Shown here piece by piece: positions 1 to 11,719 of a stretch of 64,000 nt of DNA. The translations under genes and the position numbers were made by a program. Location of the stretch: NCBI GenBank assembly GCA_034359265.1, contig CP136895.1, positions 52,470,001 to 52,534,000 of the forward strand, written 5' to 3'. The stretch comes from Canna indica. Its lineage: Eukaryota > Streptophyta > Magnoliopsida > Zingiberales > Cannaceae. Under the pieces are notes generated by a model, which did no database searches, was not told the origin of the DNA, and was given only the letters and a program-made list of their open reading frames with translations. Each line of letters begins with the position of its first letter. The first letter of the stretch is position 1.

Positions 1-215
1 TTGCTAAAAATATTATCAGCAACGGTTTTGCCACAGACTCGAAGCCGTTACGGATAACATTAATAGCAACGGCCGCTGAGTCCGTAGCAACGCCGTTAGT
101 AAAAGCCCGTCGCTAAGCCGTTGCTGTAGGTCATCACCAACGGCTTTCGATACACTTTTAGCAACGGCTTTCCCACGGACGGCCGTGGGAAAGCCGTTGT
201 TGATGATGTGAACCT
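1..215. repeat. Left subterminal repeat array of the CACTA element
   Basis: At least eight copies of AGCAACGG(C) or its complement GCCGTTGC(T) occur in both orientations within 215 bases. The same motif forms the right subterminal array at 6608-6905. In CACTA elements such repeats are the binding sites of the TNPA-like protein, so that role is inferred here. The next stretch, 216-480, is AT-rich with a degenerate CA-rich run (about 280-340) and no gene. Confidence 0.85.
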
Positions 216-491
216 GGTAACGAAAAAATTTTAAATTTTAAATTTCCATTGATACATTGATACATTATCTGATACATAACTCACACACCCATACACTCAT
301 ACACACATTCATTCACACATCACAAACACACCAAGATATACATCAAAACAATTATATTTATATTGATAATTATCCACGATAGTATAAAAACAATTCAAAT
401 GCAAAATTGAAGTATCAACATCTCAGTAACATAGTCAATATAAATTAAACAAGTTCAATATCTCAGTAACAAAGTCAATATAAACAAAATC

Positions 492-2030
492 TCACGATGA
501 CGATGGAGGATGGCCTGGATCATATGGCGGGGTCTGGAGTGCTTGAGTGTACACCGGCGTGGACTGACTCGAGGATGATGGATTAGATGATGCCGAAGAG
601 ATGCCTGCTTCGGGATGACCTGACATGTTGCGTAGCATAGCTTGTATATCCGCCATCATCTGACTCTGGCGCTCCATTATCTCAGTCTGATGCGCGACCG
701 TGTCCTCTAGAGTCCTTATTCTGCTACTATGATCATAACTGGATCTAGAGGTGGACGACCGCTCACCAGCGACCGGAGGGGTCGGTGCCCCAAGTGGCCC
801 TAGTACGGCTCGCGCATGACCACTATCTGCGAAGCCATATACGCGGCCATGGTCCCAGCCACCTGCGGCCTCGACCCACGATGCTGCGTCAAAGTCCTCG
901 GGGGTACCCCCGCGCTGCACCACCGTCTGGTTGTAGGTCTCCTACTCGAGTTTGATTTTTTGTTTAATATTTATCATAAAACTTAAATTATAAATATATA
1001 ATGAATAATTTAAACAAATATATAATTACCATAATGTATGCAGCGCGGTTGTCGATGTACTCCCCCGTCCCATGTGCTCGACGGTGAGTCCGCTCAAACA
1101 CCGCCATCGGGGAGGGTCGTTGGATAGTCCCGTCATCCGACACCGTCGTCTACATTTACAAAACAAATACATTAATTAGTACACATAGTAACAAATAAAT
1201 TATATAATTAAAAGATATACTTACCATACGGTTCGCGTGCACTACAAATGCAACAGAGCCGCCGGTGTGACGCGCTGCTCCCCCCGACATGTGATTTCTA
1301 GCCGCATTCCGAGAAACCTCCTGCCATCGATCCGTCGACCATATTCCCACGAGCTGGTCCCATATATCCGGAGTAATCCAACCGGGGCCGTATCCCCGAG
1401 TCTCCGCGATGTTAGTGGTCCCAGCTCGGGCCATCGCCTGGGACCGAGCCTGCCCCAGCTGCCCGTTGTACCTTGCCCGGGAAATAGCCTCCTAGGCAGC
1501 GTAAATGAAGGGCCTCTGGTCTTCGGCCCATGTATAGCGAGCCTGCAAAATAATAATATCAGTACCAATATTAATATATCATCATGCATGTAAAAATAAT
1601 AATAATACGTGCCTCAAACTCACGCCATAACATGTCGACGTGCTCGCTAGGCACGTGAGACCACGTAGGCCATGCCCCGTGCATGTATCGTCGAATAGTA
1701 GAAGAAATGCTCCTCGGCACTTCTTCTTGCTCGAACCTGCACAACAAAAATAAATTTTAATATTATATTATGATATAATGAATTTGTAATGATTCATAAT
1801 TCATGATATATTACCGCTCCCCAATCACGCTAATCAATCTACGTGACTGTGGCTGGTGGAGGCTGCCACCTGTTCGGCCCGCGTGGCCGCCTGCGTCTGG
1901 ATGTACTAGCCTCGGCAGTATCATCCTCATGAGGATCAGCAACAGGAGGATCAGCAGCATGAGTAAGTGCTGGAGTCTCACCGATCGGAGACTCCGAAGC
2001 TCTCCTGCGTCGATAACCACGACCAGACAT
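492..2030 (-). pseudogene. TNPA-like CACTA protein (plant transposase_24 type), five exons
   Basis: Reading on the minus strand, five coding blocks can be joined across AT-rich introns: about 2030-1840 (basic N-terminus rich in RRRR), 1735-1610 (motif WPTWSHVPSEH, ending WREFEA), 1545-1226 (RYTWAEDQRPF, then W..LV..W and HTGGS), 1150-1030 (FERTHRR, GEYID) and 940-492 (a long C-terminal region with a coiled-coil-like stretch and a Ser/Pro-rich tail). The order and the HTGGS...FERTH signature are those of the Ptta/En/Spm transposase family, which acts with TNP2 by binding subterminal repeats. One in-frame stop falls in the third block just after the motif FIYAA. Exon edges are approximate. The protein lies downstream of TNP2 in the same direction. 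Confidence 0.8.
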
Positions 2031-2105
2031 ATCTGTCGAACAGACATATAATCAGATTATTGTATAAATAGTAGAGATATATTTAATAAAATATATACTT
2101 TACAA

Positions 2106-5100
2106 TTATTCCTCATCATCTGAATAATAGTCTTCGAATTCTTCTTCTTCTTCCTCTTCTTCCTCTTCTTCATCTTCTTCATCTCCAGCTTCCTCAATTT
2201 CATGATCGTCATCATCAACATATTCAACTTCTAATTGAATTGACATTGTGTCTGCATCCTCGAGTATTGGAATAATACGATCCACAGCAGGAGGATCATC
2301 TTCTTGATAGAAACCATGTGTCATATCAGGTATCAGCTCATTTTCTCCTACTATCGGATCAATTTTTCCTCTACCTTTTGTCTTACAGACTACACGCCAA
2401 TATGCTCTATCTTTATTTCGAGCCGGATACTTCGCGTAATATACTTGTTCGGCTTGGGATGCCAATATAAAAGGCTCATTTGCTGCCAATTTCGATTTGT
2501 AATTAACCTCAACAAGTTTGTATTTTGGATGAACTTTCATGCCCCTTTCTGTTGTATCGAACCAATGACATCTAAATAGGATCACTGATTTCAAGCCGAA
2601 GTAGTGCAACTCTATCACTTCTTCCACCCGTCCATAAAAATCCATATCACATTCAACATAGGTTGTCCCTTTCACGCAGACCCCAGCATTCATCGTCTTC
2701 TTTGTAAATGAATATTCAACCGTGTGAAATTTATACCCGTTAACAAAATATCCGCTATAGCACGACACAAGTCGCGACGGTCCACTAACAAACTCAAATA
2801 TTCTTTCATCTATTTCAGCTCTATGATCTTTACTATAAGTCTGAATCCAAGTAGGGAAATCACGATTCCGTAATCTCTCCAATTCTTGATCGTTGTGAAT
2901 AGAGTATTTTTGCACTATCTCAATGTCAAATATTTCAATGAATTGTTCAATCTCTGGACAATTGAGTAATACATACAAGTGTGCCAAATGATACTCTTCA
3001 TCGCTTAAGTGTCAAGATGGACGAGAACCAAAAGCACGACCAGAGTGACAAAATATATTTAAACGTCCATCTGAATGTCGAACACCCCCGTCGTCGTTAC
3101 GTGGAAGACGATCAAATCTTGTCTGTACTGTCGATTCAAAGTAAAATGAGCAGAATGTTGAAATTTCTTGGATGATATACGATTCAGATATTGATCCTTC
3201 AACAGCTGCGGTGTTCTTTACTTTTTTCTTCAGACGATTCATGTATCTTTCAAATAAGTACATCCACCGATATTGAACGGGGCCACCAACTCGTGCCTCG
3301 TATGCCAAGTGTATCGGTAGATGCTCCATCGAGTCAAAAAATGCAGGAGGGAAAAACTGCACCAGCTTGCATATGATTTCAACAATATTATTTTCAAGTG
3401 TTGACATATCTTCGACTCGAAGGACATTTGCACAGATGTTTCTAAAAAACATACTTAATTCAGTCAACGGACCCCAAATATTATCAGGTAGAAGATCTCG
3501 AAATGCGATCGGAAGTAATCTCTGCATGAATACATGACAATCATGGCTCTTCATCCCTGATATTTTGCAATCATCGACGTTCACACATCGAGATAAGTTT
3601 GAAGCATATCCATCGGGTAATCTGAGTTCTTTTACCCATTGACAAACATCTTTGATTTGTTGTTTATTTAACACATATAGGGCCTTCGGTTTCAGATATC
3701 GTCCGTTGACCTCTTGTAACTCCAACTCTGGTCTTTTACAAAGTATTTTCAGATCATGTCGGGCTTTGACATTATCTTTAGTTTTTCCAGAAATATCCAT
3801 CAAAGTGTTGAAAATATTATCAAACACATTTTTTTCAATGTGCATGACATCTAAATTATGTCGAATCAATAATGAACTCCAATAGGGCAATTCCCAAAAG
3901 ATTTTTTTTTTCACCCAGTTGTGTGTTTGGCCAAAACCTGACACTCTTTCATTGTGACCAAATACTATATCTAGAAGTGCTGAAACACGTGCTAACATTT
4001 GTTCACCAGACAACATCGGTGGTGGCCCATCTCTTTCGTCTCTGCCCTTAGTAAATTTATTACGATTCGTTCGATACTGATGATTAACCGGTAGGAATCG
4101 ACGATGACAATCAAAGAATGAGATTTTTCATCCGTTCTGAAGACTGATTGATTTAGAGTGTTCCATACAATACGGACAAGAGAGTCGGCCGTGAGTGCTC
4201 CAACCCGACAACATGCCGTACGCGGGGAAATCATTGATTGTCCACAAGACCGCGGCCTTTAAATTGAAGTTTTGCTTCCGATGACAATCATAAGTGACAG
4301 CTCCCTCAGTCCACAATGTTTTCAATTCATCTATCAAGGGTCTGAGAAATATGTCAATTTCTTTTCGCGGACCCTTAGGACCCGGAATAATCATCGAAAG
4401 ATAAATAAATTCATCTTTCATGCACATTGACGGTGGCAAATTATAAACTGTCAGCAGCACTGGCCAAACTGAATAAGGAGTTGCAGAATGTCCAAACGGA
4501 TTAAAACCATCTGTGCACAATCCCAATCTGATATTTCTAGTATCCCTAGCAAATGAAGGATAACATGTATCCAAATGTTTCCATGCTTCACTGTCAGATG
4601 GATGAGTCATTACTGTATCATCACGACTTCTTGCATGCCAACTCATGTAGGGGGCTGTCTTTTCCGACATGAATAATCTTTAAAGCCTCGGTGTTAGTGG
4701 AAAATACCGAAGCACCTTAAACGGGATATTTTTCTGTCGGACCGATTTCTTATCCTTGTAACGAGGGTGTTGACATACAGGGCATTTATCCAACTGCACA
4801 TTTTCTTTATAATATAAAATGCAGTTATTTTGGCACGCGTGTATTTTTTTCGTACCCAAGCCCCAATTTTCTCATTAGCTTTTTAGTCTTATAAAAAGTT
4901 GGCTCAAACTTGTTATCAGTAGGCAACATTCCATTAATCAATCCAGCAATCCGATCATACGCAACTCCGCTGATATTACAATCGGCCTTGATGTTTAAGA
5001 GCTGTGTCATTGCTGAAAACCTAATGTATTTAGGACAATTCTCATACAAAGGTTCATCGGCAGCTTTCAACATCTCGTAAAATTCTGCAACTTCTTTATT

Positions 5101-5613
5101 CGGTAATTCAATCTCTACCGCAGTTTGTACTTCTGTGATATCAACCGCTGTAGTATCTGGTGGGACTGATGTCTGAAGAACTGGCCGATCAATATTATCA
5201 TTCAGGTGGAATTGACCCCCAAGACTATCAAGTATCATAGTTCTATAGGGATTACATTGACCAGATGAAGAAGCACCAGTAGAGGAAGATTCACCATATG
5301 TCTGAACGACAGGATTGCTCGACGTCCCGACTTCGCGTGACTCCCCGTGACAAGTCCATAGAAAATATCTTGCTGCAAATCCTTTGGTATATAGATGCAG
5401 AGTGACAGTCTCTCGATCCAAAAATCATCCATTCGAACAAATGCGGCACGGACATCGGATTTGATCATCCATGCTAACGAAATTCCGATTCGAATAGGCG
5501 AAATTTAGGAAGTACGTTACGCCTAATCGAAACTCATTCGTTAAAGCTCCACGATCAAGACGTCGGTACATCCAACTTTGATCAGCCGACATGATTCTGT
5601 CAATCAATGACAA
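2106..5613 (-). pseudogene. TNP2-type CACTA transposase with DUF4218 and DUF4216 domains
   Basis: Domains in order on the minus strand: a transposase-associated domain (5613-5425, with CPCRICSNG), a linker (5421-4825), the TNP2 catalytic region (about 4790-3700, with CPVCQ..RYK, SDSEAWKHLD, LCTDGFNPFG and CPYCME), DUF4218 (3700-3100, with MHIEKNV, HLPIHLAYEA and GPVQYRWMY) and DUF4216 (2987-2200) ending in a long Glu/Asp tail. It would cut and join the transposon ends. Lesions: breaks near 5421, 4850, 4690 and 4130, and an in-frame TGA at 3014-3012 between DUF4218 and DUF4216; codons on both sides of that stop are in the same frame. The protein is therefore not translatable as one piece, although each block is well preserved. 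Introns could account for some of the frame changes. Confidence 0.9.
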
Positions 5614-5654
5614 TTTCTTTGGTTAATGTCTTTAGGTGAGATTGTCCTATTCCA

Positions 5655-5870
5655 TTCGGGATTTATGTTATTCGTACTGCACTTACATTTTTATTTTAAC
5701 TGTTAACTAATTATTCTAAATTTCGGCAGCATCTCCCTACAGTTCTCCGAATACGCATATCATCTGGGCGCGTATCGGAGAACAAGAGAGATGTTGCTGA
5801 AATTTAGAATAATTAGTTAACAGTTAAAATAAAAACGTAAGTGCAGTACAAATAACTATATTCCCAAATT
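5655..5870. repeat. Long near-perfect inverted repeat (hairpin) upstream of TNP2
   Basis: The segment from about 5667 to 5757 is the near-perfect reverse complement of about 5770-5856, with a loop of roughly a dozen bases. Arms of about 90 bp contain the block AACTGTTAACTAATTATTC and its complement. Similarity fades outward to about 5655 and 5870. It lies in the leader region just before the transposase start on the minus strand, so a transcript of the element would fold into a long double-stranded stem. Confidence 0.9.
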
Positions 5871-6067
5871 GTCCAATCAGGGACAATTCAAGAATTGTAC
5901 GTCGTATAAAAGATCATCTACTTCTTTTACACGAACATACAATCCCCGAACGGATCTAAGGTTTTGCTAAATCATATCCGACTCGTCGATGCGTACGTGA
6001 AACATATGAACTCATCGGATGGATGATTATTTTCTAAATGTTTCGAGATAGTTCGGGTCCATATTGG

Positions 6068-6146
6068 ACGATTCCGGCGCGCGTTCGAAGTGGACGATTC
6101 CGGCGCGCGTTCGAAGTGGACGATTCCGGCGCGCGTCCGAAGTGGA
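6068..6146. repeat. 26-bp tandem repeat, three copies
   Basis: Three consecutive copies of a 26-base unit beginning TGGACGATTCCGGCGCGCG, differing by one base in the third copy, followed by a decayed partial copy. It is CpG-rich and lies in the CACTA leader. The following stretch to about 6300 is AT-rich with two copies of AATCTAAACCCTAAAAATT and no gene; 6300-6600 is GC-rich (CCGGCGGCGG-type) without recognisable coding sequence. Confidence 0.85.
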
Positions 6147-6607
6147 TAATTCTGAAATTAATCTAAACCCTAAAAATTAATCTAAACCCTAAAAATTATT
6201 CTAACAAATTAAACAATTAATCTAAATAATTAATCTAAATAACTAATTAACAATTAAAAAATAATTAAAAAACAATAAAAAAAATATTATTAAACTACAA
6301 ATTCCGGCGCCGGAGTCAGGTGGACTCCGGCGCCGGCGTACAGTGGCCGGACACACTGTCCGACCAATGTACAAGGTCCGGCGGCGGCCATCGGCCGACC
6401 GCCGCCGGCCGAAACCCTATTTTTAGGGTTTCGGTCGGATTTTCTACCGGCCGCAACAGGAAGAGACGGCCGGCCGGAGGCCACATAGCTGACAGTGTCG
6501 GCAGCAGCGGGAGGCGTCATTGGCGTCGGCAGCGGCGGCGAGAGGCAGGAGAGGAGCGGCGGCGGCAGCAACGGGAGGAAGAAGGGGGGCGGGCGCGATC
6601 TGCGACC

Positions 6608-6905
6608 TATATAAACTTATCAGCAACGGCTCACTCGCCCGTTAGAAAGCCGTTGCTGATAAGTTATCATCAGCAACGGCTCACTTGTCCGTTAGCAAGC
6701 CGTTGCTAATAAGTTATCATCTGCAACGGCTCACTTGTCCGTTAGAAAGCCGTTGCTGATAATTAACATCATCAGCAACGGCTCGCATGTCCGTTAGAAA
6801 GCCGTTGCAGATACAACATATCTGCAACGACTCGAGCGGCCGTAAGAATGCCGTTGCAAATAGCAACGGCTTGAGCGGCCGTTGCTGATAGCCGTTGTTG
6901 AAGAC
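6608..6905. repeat. Right subterminal repeat array of the CACTA element
   Basis: Five to six units of about 57 bases, each built as CAGCAACGGCTCAC...GTCCGTTAG...GCCGTTGCTGATAAGTTATCAT, so each unit is itself an inverted repeat. The array runs up to the TIR (about 6905-6921). It is the densest set of candidate transposase-binding sites in the element and matches the left array. Confidence 0.9.
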
Positions 6906-6921
6906 CAAGTTTCTAGTAGTG

Positions 6922-7189
6922 TTCATTCCTAACAAATTCATTAAGTTCTTCTTGCATAGCTATTAACCAAAATTTATCTTCTATTGCTTCCTTAATATTT
7001 TTTTGCTCTACTTGAGATATGAACGCTACATATTGACAAAAATTCTTAACTTTAGAGCTCGTTACCACTCCCGTTGATGGTTCTTCAATGAACTTGATCC
7101 ATTGGATGATCTCTTATCAATCGGTACCCTTTAGGATTAGGGAGAGGTGGTAGAGCTTCGTCTTCTTCTTCTTGTTATTCTTCTTCTTC
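6922..7189 (-). pseudogene. Copia C: linker and start of reverse transcriptase domain
   Basis: This stretch is the reverse complement of the copia A segment at about 40450-40690, that is, the acidic linker and the first residues of the copia reverse transcriptase (AMQEELNEFV block). Several frame changes relative to copia A show it is not translatable. It is sandwiched between two CACTA elements, which split the copia pol gene about 270 bases apart. Confidence 0.82.
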
Positions 7190-7399
7190 CACTATAAGAA
7201 ATCTGGCTTTTAGTGACGAGATTTGGTGGGGGTCACGCATCGACCCTCACTAAATCAACCTATTTATAGGGGTCGCTAGTCGATCCTCGTGAAAACCGTA
7301 CATTTTGTGAGGGTCGGTTATGATCCTCACTAAAAAGTATATATTGTGAGGGTCGAATATGATCATCACTAAAAAGTATATATTGGTGACCCTCACCAA

Positions 7400-8320
7400 T
7401 TCCTACACCTCACTTTTAAATATGAAAATAAATAAAAATTAATTAAAAATTAAAAAATTAAACAATTAAATAATGAATTAAATATATTTTAAAAATCTAA
7501 AATATTATTAAGTAAATAAAATAAATAATTAAAATTCTCACGCCTCACACCTCAAAATTATTTAGTTAATAAAATTATTATTAAATAAATAACAATTTAA
7601 CAATAAAATTATTATTAAATAAATAACAGTTTAATAATAAAATTATTAACAACATGAAATAATAATAATTGATTAAATATATTTTAAAATTCGAAATAAA
7701 TTTTGCCTTAGAATTTGCTTTTAATACTGTATTTATAATTTATAATTAACACTTAATTATATGAGAAACAAAAAATGATATTTAATCCGATTTTAATACT
7801 ACATTTATAATACTATATTTATAAACTTGTATATTTATAATACTACATTTATACTATATTTTATAATACTATATTTCCCGAGGGCTATTTCCTAGGGGTT
7901 GGAAATGGCTCCAAAAAATTAAAAATATTTTCCCCAAAAAAATTATTTTCCTGGGGTTATTTTTGGCCCCCTCGTTTAATTTCGCGCATGATTGTTTTGC
8001 TTCAATTGAGAGTTAATTATCTGTATAATTATCATGAGCACCAAAAATCCAAACCGATTGTTTAATTATATATATATATATAACTGACTACGTAGAAGTT
8101 CATGCATGAACACCGCAATTGAATTTGTTATCTTTTATAATATATACAAAGACTTTAAACAGTTCAAACTCTGCAACGTACTTCTTCCATTCTTAATTTC
8201 TTGTTGACTTTTAAAGTCCAATTTTTAGAGAAGGATGATTTTATTCCATTCATTTCTGAAAATTACATAATGTGAAAAATATATTTTTCACATGTAATTT
8301 TCCTACTCTGTTTAGTATTT
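7400..8320. other. AT-rich non-coding interior of the CACTA element
   Basis: A low-complexity stretch of AT-rich sequence (long runs of AATTAAAAATTAAA and AATAAATAA types), with a (TA)n run near 8070-8084. Two GC-rich blocks near 7870 and 7960 resemble the subterminal repeat units. No coding sequence is seen. Confidence 0.7.
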
Positions 8321-8449
8321 TCCGAGGGTTTCAACCCCCAGTAAATGTTGCTTTTCCTGGGGGCTTTTTCCCGGCCCCAGGAAATGATTGTTTTCCTGGG
8401 GCTTCTTTCGACCCCCAGGAAATATTATTTCTTCTCACACGCGCGGTAA

Positions 8450-8728
<279 letters not shown>

Positions 8729-8739
8729 GAGGGGCAATC

Positions 8740-9290
8740 CGCCACTTCTAATGCTAGACTATGGTTTGATTTTTGAACCTTCTGATTAAAAGTATTCTTA
8801 TTGGATACATACGTATCTGCAATTAATTTCTTGATCTATTTTCTCCTATATATGTTTTATGGTGTCCAATTTCTTGATCCTCAAAGAGTATCCAATGCGG
8901 ATAGAGGAGGATAAGGTTTTATGGTGTCCGCTCGCAGTTGAGGTTTAAGCTTGGCGTTGTGAGGGACCGGGAGAAGGGAGAGGAGAGAGAGGGTTGGAGG
9001 AGGAGTTTGTGTGTGGATTTGGGGCCTCTCATTCTGTGGCCAAGACTCGCTCTATCACCAAATCTCTCACTTTCAATCCATATCCTCAATCTTTGCCGCC
9101 TTCTCGTGCCCTCCACTTTTCACCATTTTTATCCCCTCTTTTCTCTTGACTGATTGCATACATGTAGATAATTTGTTGCTCGGAGACTTCTGATTAAGCT
9201 TAAAATCTAGAATCATTAATGTTCTGTGGTCGTAGAATTTTAAAGCATATGACTGCTTCAAATTAGCCACAATGAAGCATTCAAAGCAAG
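8740..9290. other. Non-coding stretch between captured fragments
   Basis: Contains a purine-rich run (about 8965-9005, GGGAGAAGGGAGAGGAGAG type) and mixed sequence resembling a gene leader. No protein similarity is recognised. It may be the 5' or 3' flank of one of the captured genes. Confidence 0.4.
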
Positions 9291-9293
9291 GTG

Positions 9294-9955
9294 CTAGTAT
9301 GTAACCAGAGCAGAGTAAACTACAAAAAACGTGTATCTTCCCATGTTCCCATAAGCGTCAGCAATGCATTGGTATGTATCTATTGAAATTGAATCCTCAT
9401 GTTGTAGCCCAAAGGACTTATCAATGATCTCCTCAGATTGCGGCTCATCCATATCTAAATATGTTTTTCCCAAATGCTTATAGACAAATCCCAAACCGGC
9501 CATAATGTTTTGGACCAAAGCAGTCTTTTAGCTTCTCAACTGCACTTTCTAAGTATGGAACTGATTGAGGAACTCTCTTTGTGAAGAGAAGCAACCATCC
9601 AAGCCTTGCTGATATGCTTCCCTCGTGATGTCGTGATTGTGGAAGGTCTTGAAGAATAGCAAGGGTCCTCTTCATCAAAGTGAAAGCAATCTCAAAGTCA
9701 TTCATTGTCTCAAATATCATAGATATCTCTACATAAGCCTCAGCAACCCATGAAGGAGACATTATTTCCTTCTTGTCAAGAATACTGCAAGCAATTTCCA
9801 AGCATCTCCTGCAATCACCAAAGTTCTCTTGACTACAGAAAGCTTTGGCCATGGAGATGAGATAAGCACTAATGCTCTCATCTCACTTTCCTTGTCAGTC
9901 TGTATAATCACCCTTTTCAGAGTGTTGAACGTCTGTTCAAATCTACTTATCTACC
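9294..9955 (-). pseudogene. Captured kinesin-light-chain-related (KLCR) TPR fragment
   Basis: Minus-strand blocks read as plant kinesin-light-chain-related proteins: FEQTFNTLKRVI (about 9945-9900), then MAKAFCSQENF..C..CLEIAC and ILDKKE, VAEAYVEISM, and ISARLGWLLL with VPYLESAVEKLKDCFGPKHYG (9852-9540). After a frameshift near 9525 follow GFVYKHLGKTYLDMDEPQS, HEDSISIDTYQCIADAYGNMG and a decayed end. These are tandem tetratricopeptide repeats, a protein-interaction scaffold that in plants links microtubules and cell-wall synthesis. A second frame change lies near 9850. No introns are visible within the block, so it is one captured exon or a processed piece. The orientation is opposite to the histone and ARF fragments. 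Confidence 0.88.
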
Positions 9956-9959
9956 TAGT

Positions 9960-10655
9960 TCTATCTGTATGTTAGCTGCATCAATTTCGAGACGAATCAG
10001 TTCTTCATCCACTCACAGATAGACAAATCTGTTTAATCACCCTTGGAGTATTCTGATTACTGCTTTAAAGGCATTAAAATCCTTAATCAGCACATTCCAT
10101 TGCTTTTGCATGATCTAGTTGGGGTGTTTGAACTGAACTGCTGCTTTTTATGATCATGAGGGGGAGAATGTAATATAACCCCAGTAACATTTTCATTATA
10201 TATGCTTCTGCTTTGACCAGTTATCATCACAATGCTTTTCATGTCAAAATTCAGAAAAACGATGAGGTCCAGCTAATGATTATTGGGACTCTTGTTGATG
10301 CCACAAAAATTGTATGCTCCTTTTCTTTTGTGCTTTTTACTTTACCTGCTAAAATTTAGCAAATGATTTCTTGAAGGGTTATGCATATTCAACTAACTAG
10401 AAGTCTACTGAATCTACTAAAATAAATTTTGGCTTCCCACATTTTTCCCTTTATTTATTTTGTTCTCATTATCATACTCGGACATTAATCCATAATATTT
10501 TTAGTGCCACTTGTAGTTTTCTAAGGCTTGGAACTAAATTTGCAAATTTAATGCCTTTTATAGTTTATTGGATTCAGCCACATTTGATGGCTTTGATTTG
10601 GATGAATTCTTATGTGAAACATGACCACTTGCTTGATATCATAGTTTCAGTTAAA
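9960..10655. other. Unassigned stretch before the ARF fragment
   Basis: AT-rich sequence with no convincing gene. A short plus-strand run near 10235-10315 (FHVKIQKNDEVQLMIIGTLV) looks coding-like but I do not recognise it. It could be a further captured exon. Confidence 0.35.
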
Positions 10656-10659
10656 AATC

Positions 10660-11640
10660 TTATTTCTTTTGCAAAATACCAGAAGGCAGTATATAGCAAC
10701 CAAATTTCCCTGTGTATGCGCTTCTGGATAATGTTTGAAACTGAAGAATTAGGAACGAGAAGGTAAGAGACTCATAGTCATTGGATTAACCACAAAACAA
10801 GGATGCATAAGTATATAGAACAAAGAAAAATGTTAAAGAACAAAAGATGAAAGGTAAGAAAATATATCCTAGTTGTTTACTAGTTGTTTACTAATTGCAT
10901 ATGCAACACAAACCAAAATATATCTTTCTAATCATTTCTTGATTTGGTGGTGGATCGTACCTAAGTGCCTATTCCTAGCAATGCCATTCTGGTTAGCTTT
11001 TCCACTCAAGTACTAGACTCAACTACTGAATTTAATCCCTTTCACTCTGACTTTGTCATTAAATTAAACAACTGTAACTTATTACAGTTCCTTAGTCAAA
11101 AAAGTTAAATTCATGGTAAATTTCTGCAGGTACATGGGTACGATTACAGGTATTAGTGATTTAGATCCTGTTAGATGGAAAAAATCACAATGGCGCAATT
11201 TGCAGGTTGGTTTTATTAGTGATTCTCATGCTTTAATTTTCCAGACTGATGGACTCATATGTTTTCTGTCTTGTGAACTTAGACTTACTAGATCGTCAGT
11301 AATTTTTCTTGTAAAATTATTTCAAACTCAAAATTGTGAACTTAGACTTACTAATCATCAGTAATTTTTCTTGTAAAAATATTTCTTTGCTGAATGGGTT
11401 GTTGATGTTACAGATGATGAATCATCAAAAATGGAAAATATCTTTAAGAGGGCAATGCCTTGGCTTGGAGAGGAGATCTTCATCAAAGATTCTCAAATGC
11501 AAAACACTATATTGCCAGGTCTAAGTTCAGTTCAATGGATGAATATGCAACCAAATTCTTCCCTTGCCAACGAAACTCTCCAAACAGAATATTTGCGTCC
11601 CCTTGCCAAGTTCACAGCCATTGTTCAATGTATTGGGAAA
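10660..11640 (+). pseudogene. Captured auxin response factor fragment (ARF7/ARF19-like), with introns
   Basis: Three coding blocks with introns retained. Block one (about 10665-10761) reads AKYQKAVYSNQISL.MRF..MFETEE and GTRR, then GT. Block two (about 11130-11204, after an AG) reads [20 protein letters not shown] and WRNLQ, then GT. Block three (about 11411-11630) reads DDESSKMENIFKRAMPWLG, GLSSVQWMNMQPNSSLAN and a decayed end. Blocks one and two are from the ARF (Auxin_resp) domain; block three matches the start of the middle region in ARF7/ARF19-type activators. The exon with the WDES/WEIEPV region between blocks two and three is missing. The B3 DNA-binding domain and the C-terminal PB1 domain are absent. 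Retained introns show capture at the DNA level. Confidence 0.9.
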
Positions 11641-11719
11641 GATAATCCTATGTTCACAGCGAGTTCATAGCAAGTTCGCAGCCATTGTTCACAGCAAGTT
11701 CACAGCGACTTACATTCTC

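Larger units (their letters stand above)
1..6921 (-). mobile_element. CACTA (En/Spm) DNA transposon, coding, left end outside window
   Basis: The right terminus ends in ...TTCTAGTAGTG at 6921, the reverse complement of a CACTA-type end (CACTACTAGAA). Both flanks carry short subterminal repeats of AGCAACGGC and GCCGTTGCT (1-215 and 6608-6905). Inside are a TNP2-type transposase with its accessory domains (5613-2106) and a second, five-exon TNPA-like gene (2030-492), both on the minus strand and in the usual CACTA order. The left end lies just before position 1. It sits in the pol region of copia C, whose sequence resumes at 6922; the base triplet after the end is ttc. The length and two-gene layout fit an originally autonomous element that is now mutated. 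Confidence 0.93.

Noticed and set aside
1237..1593. 118-residue open frame on the plus strand and 115-residue frame on the minus strand
   Set aside because: Both overlap the TNPA-like exon, which reads in another minus frame with family motifs; these are shadows.
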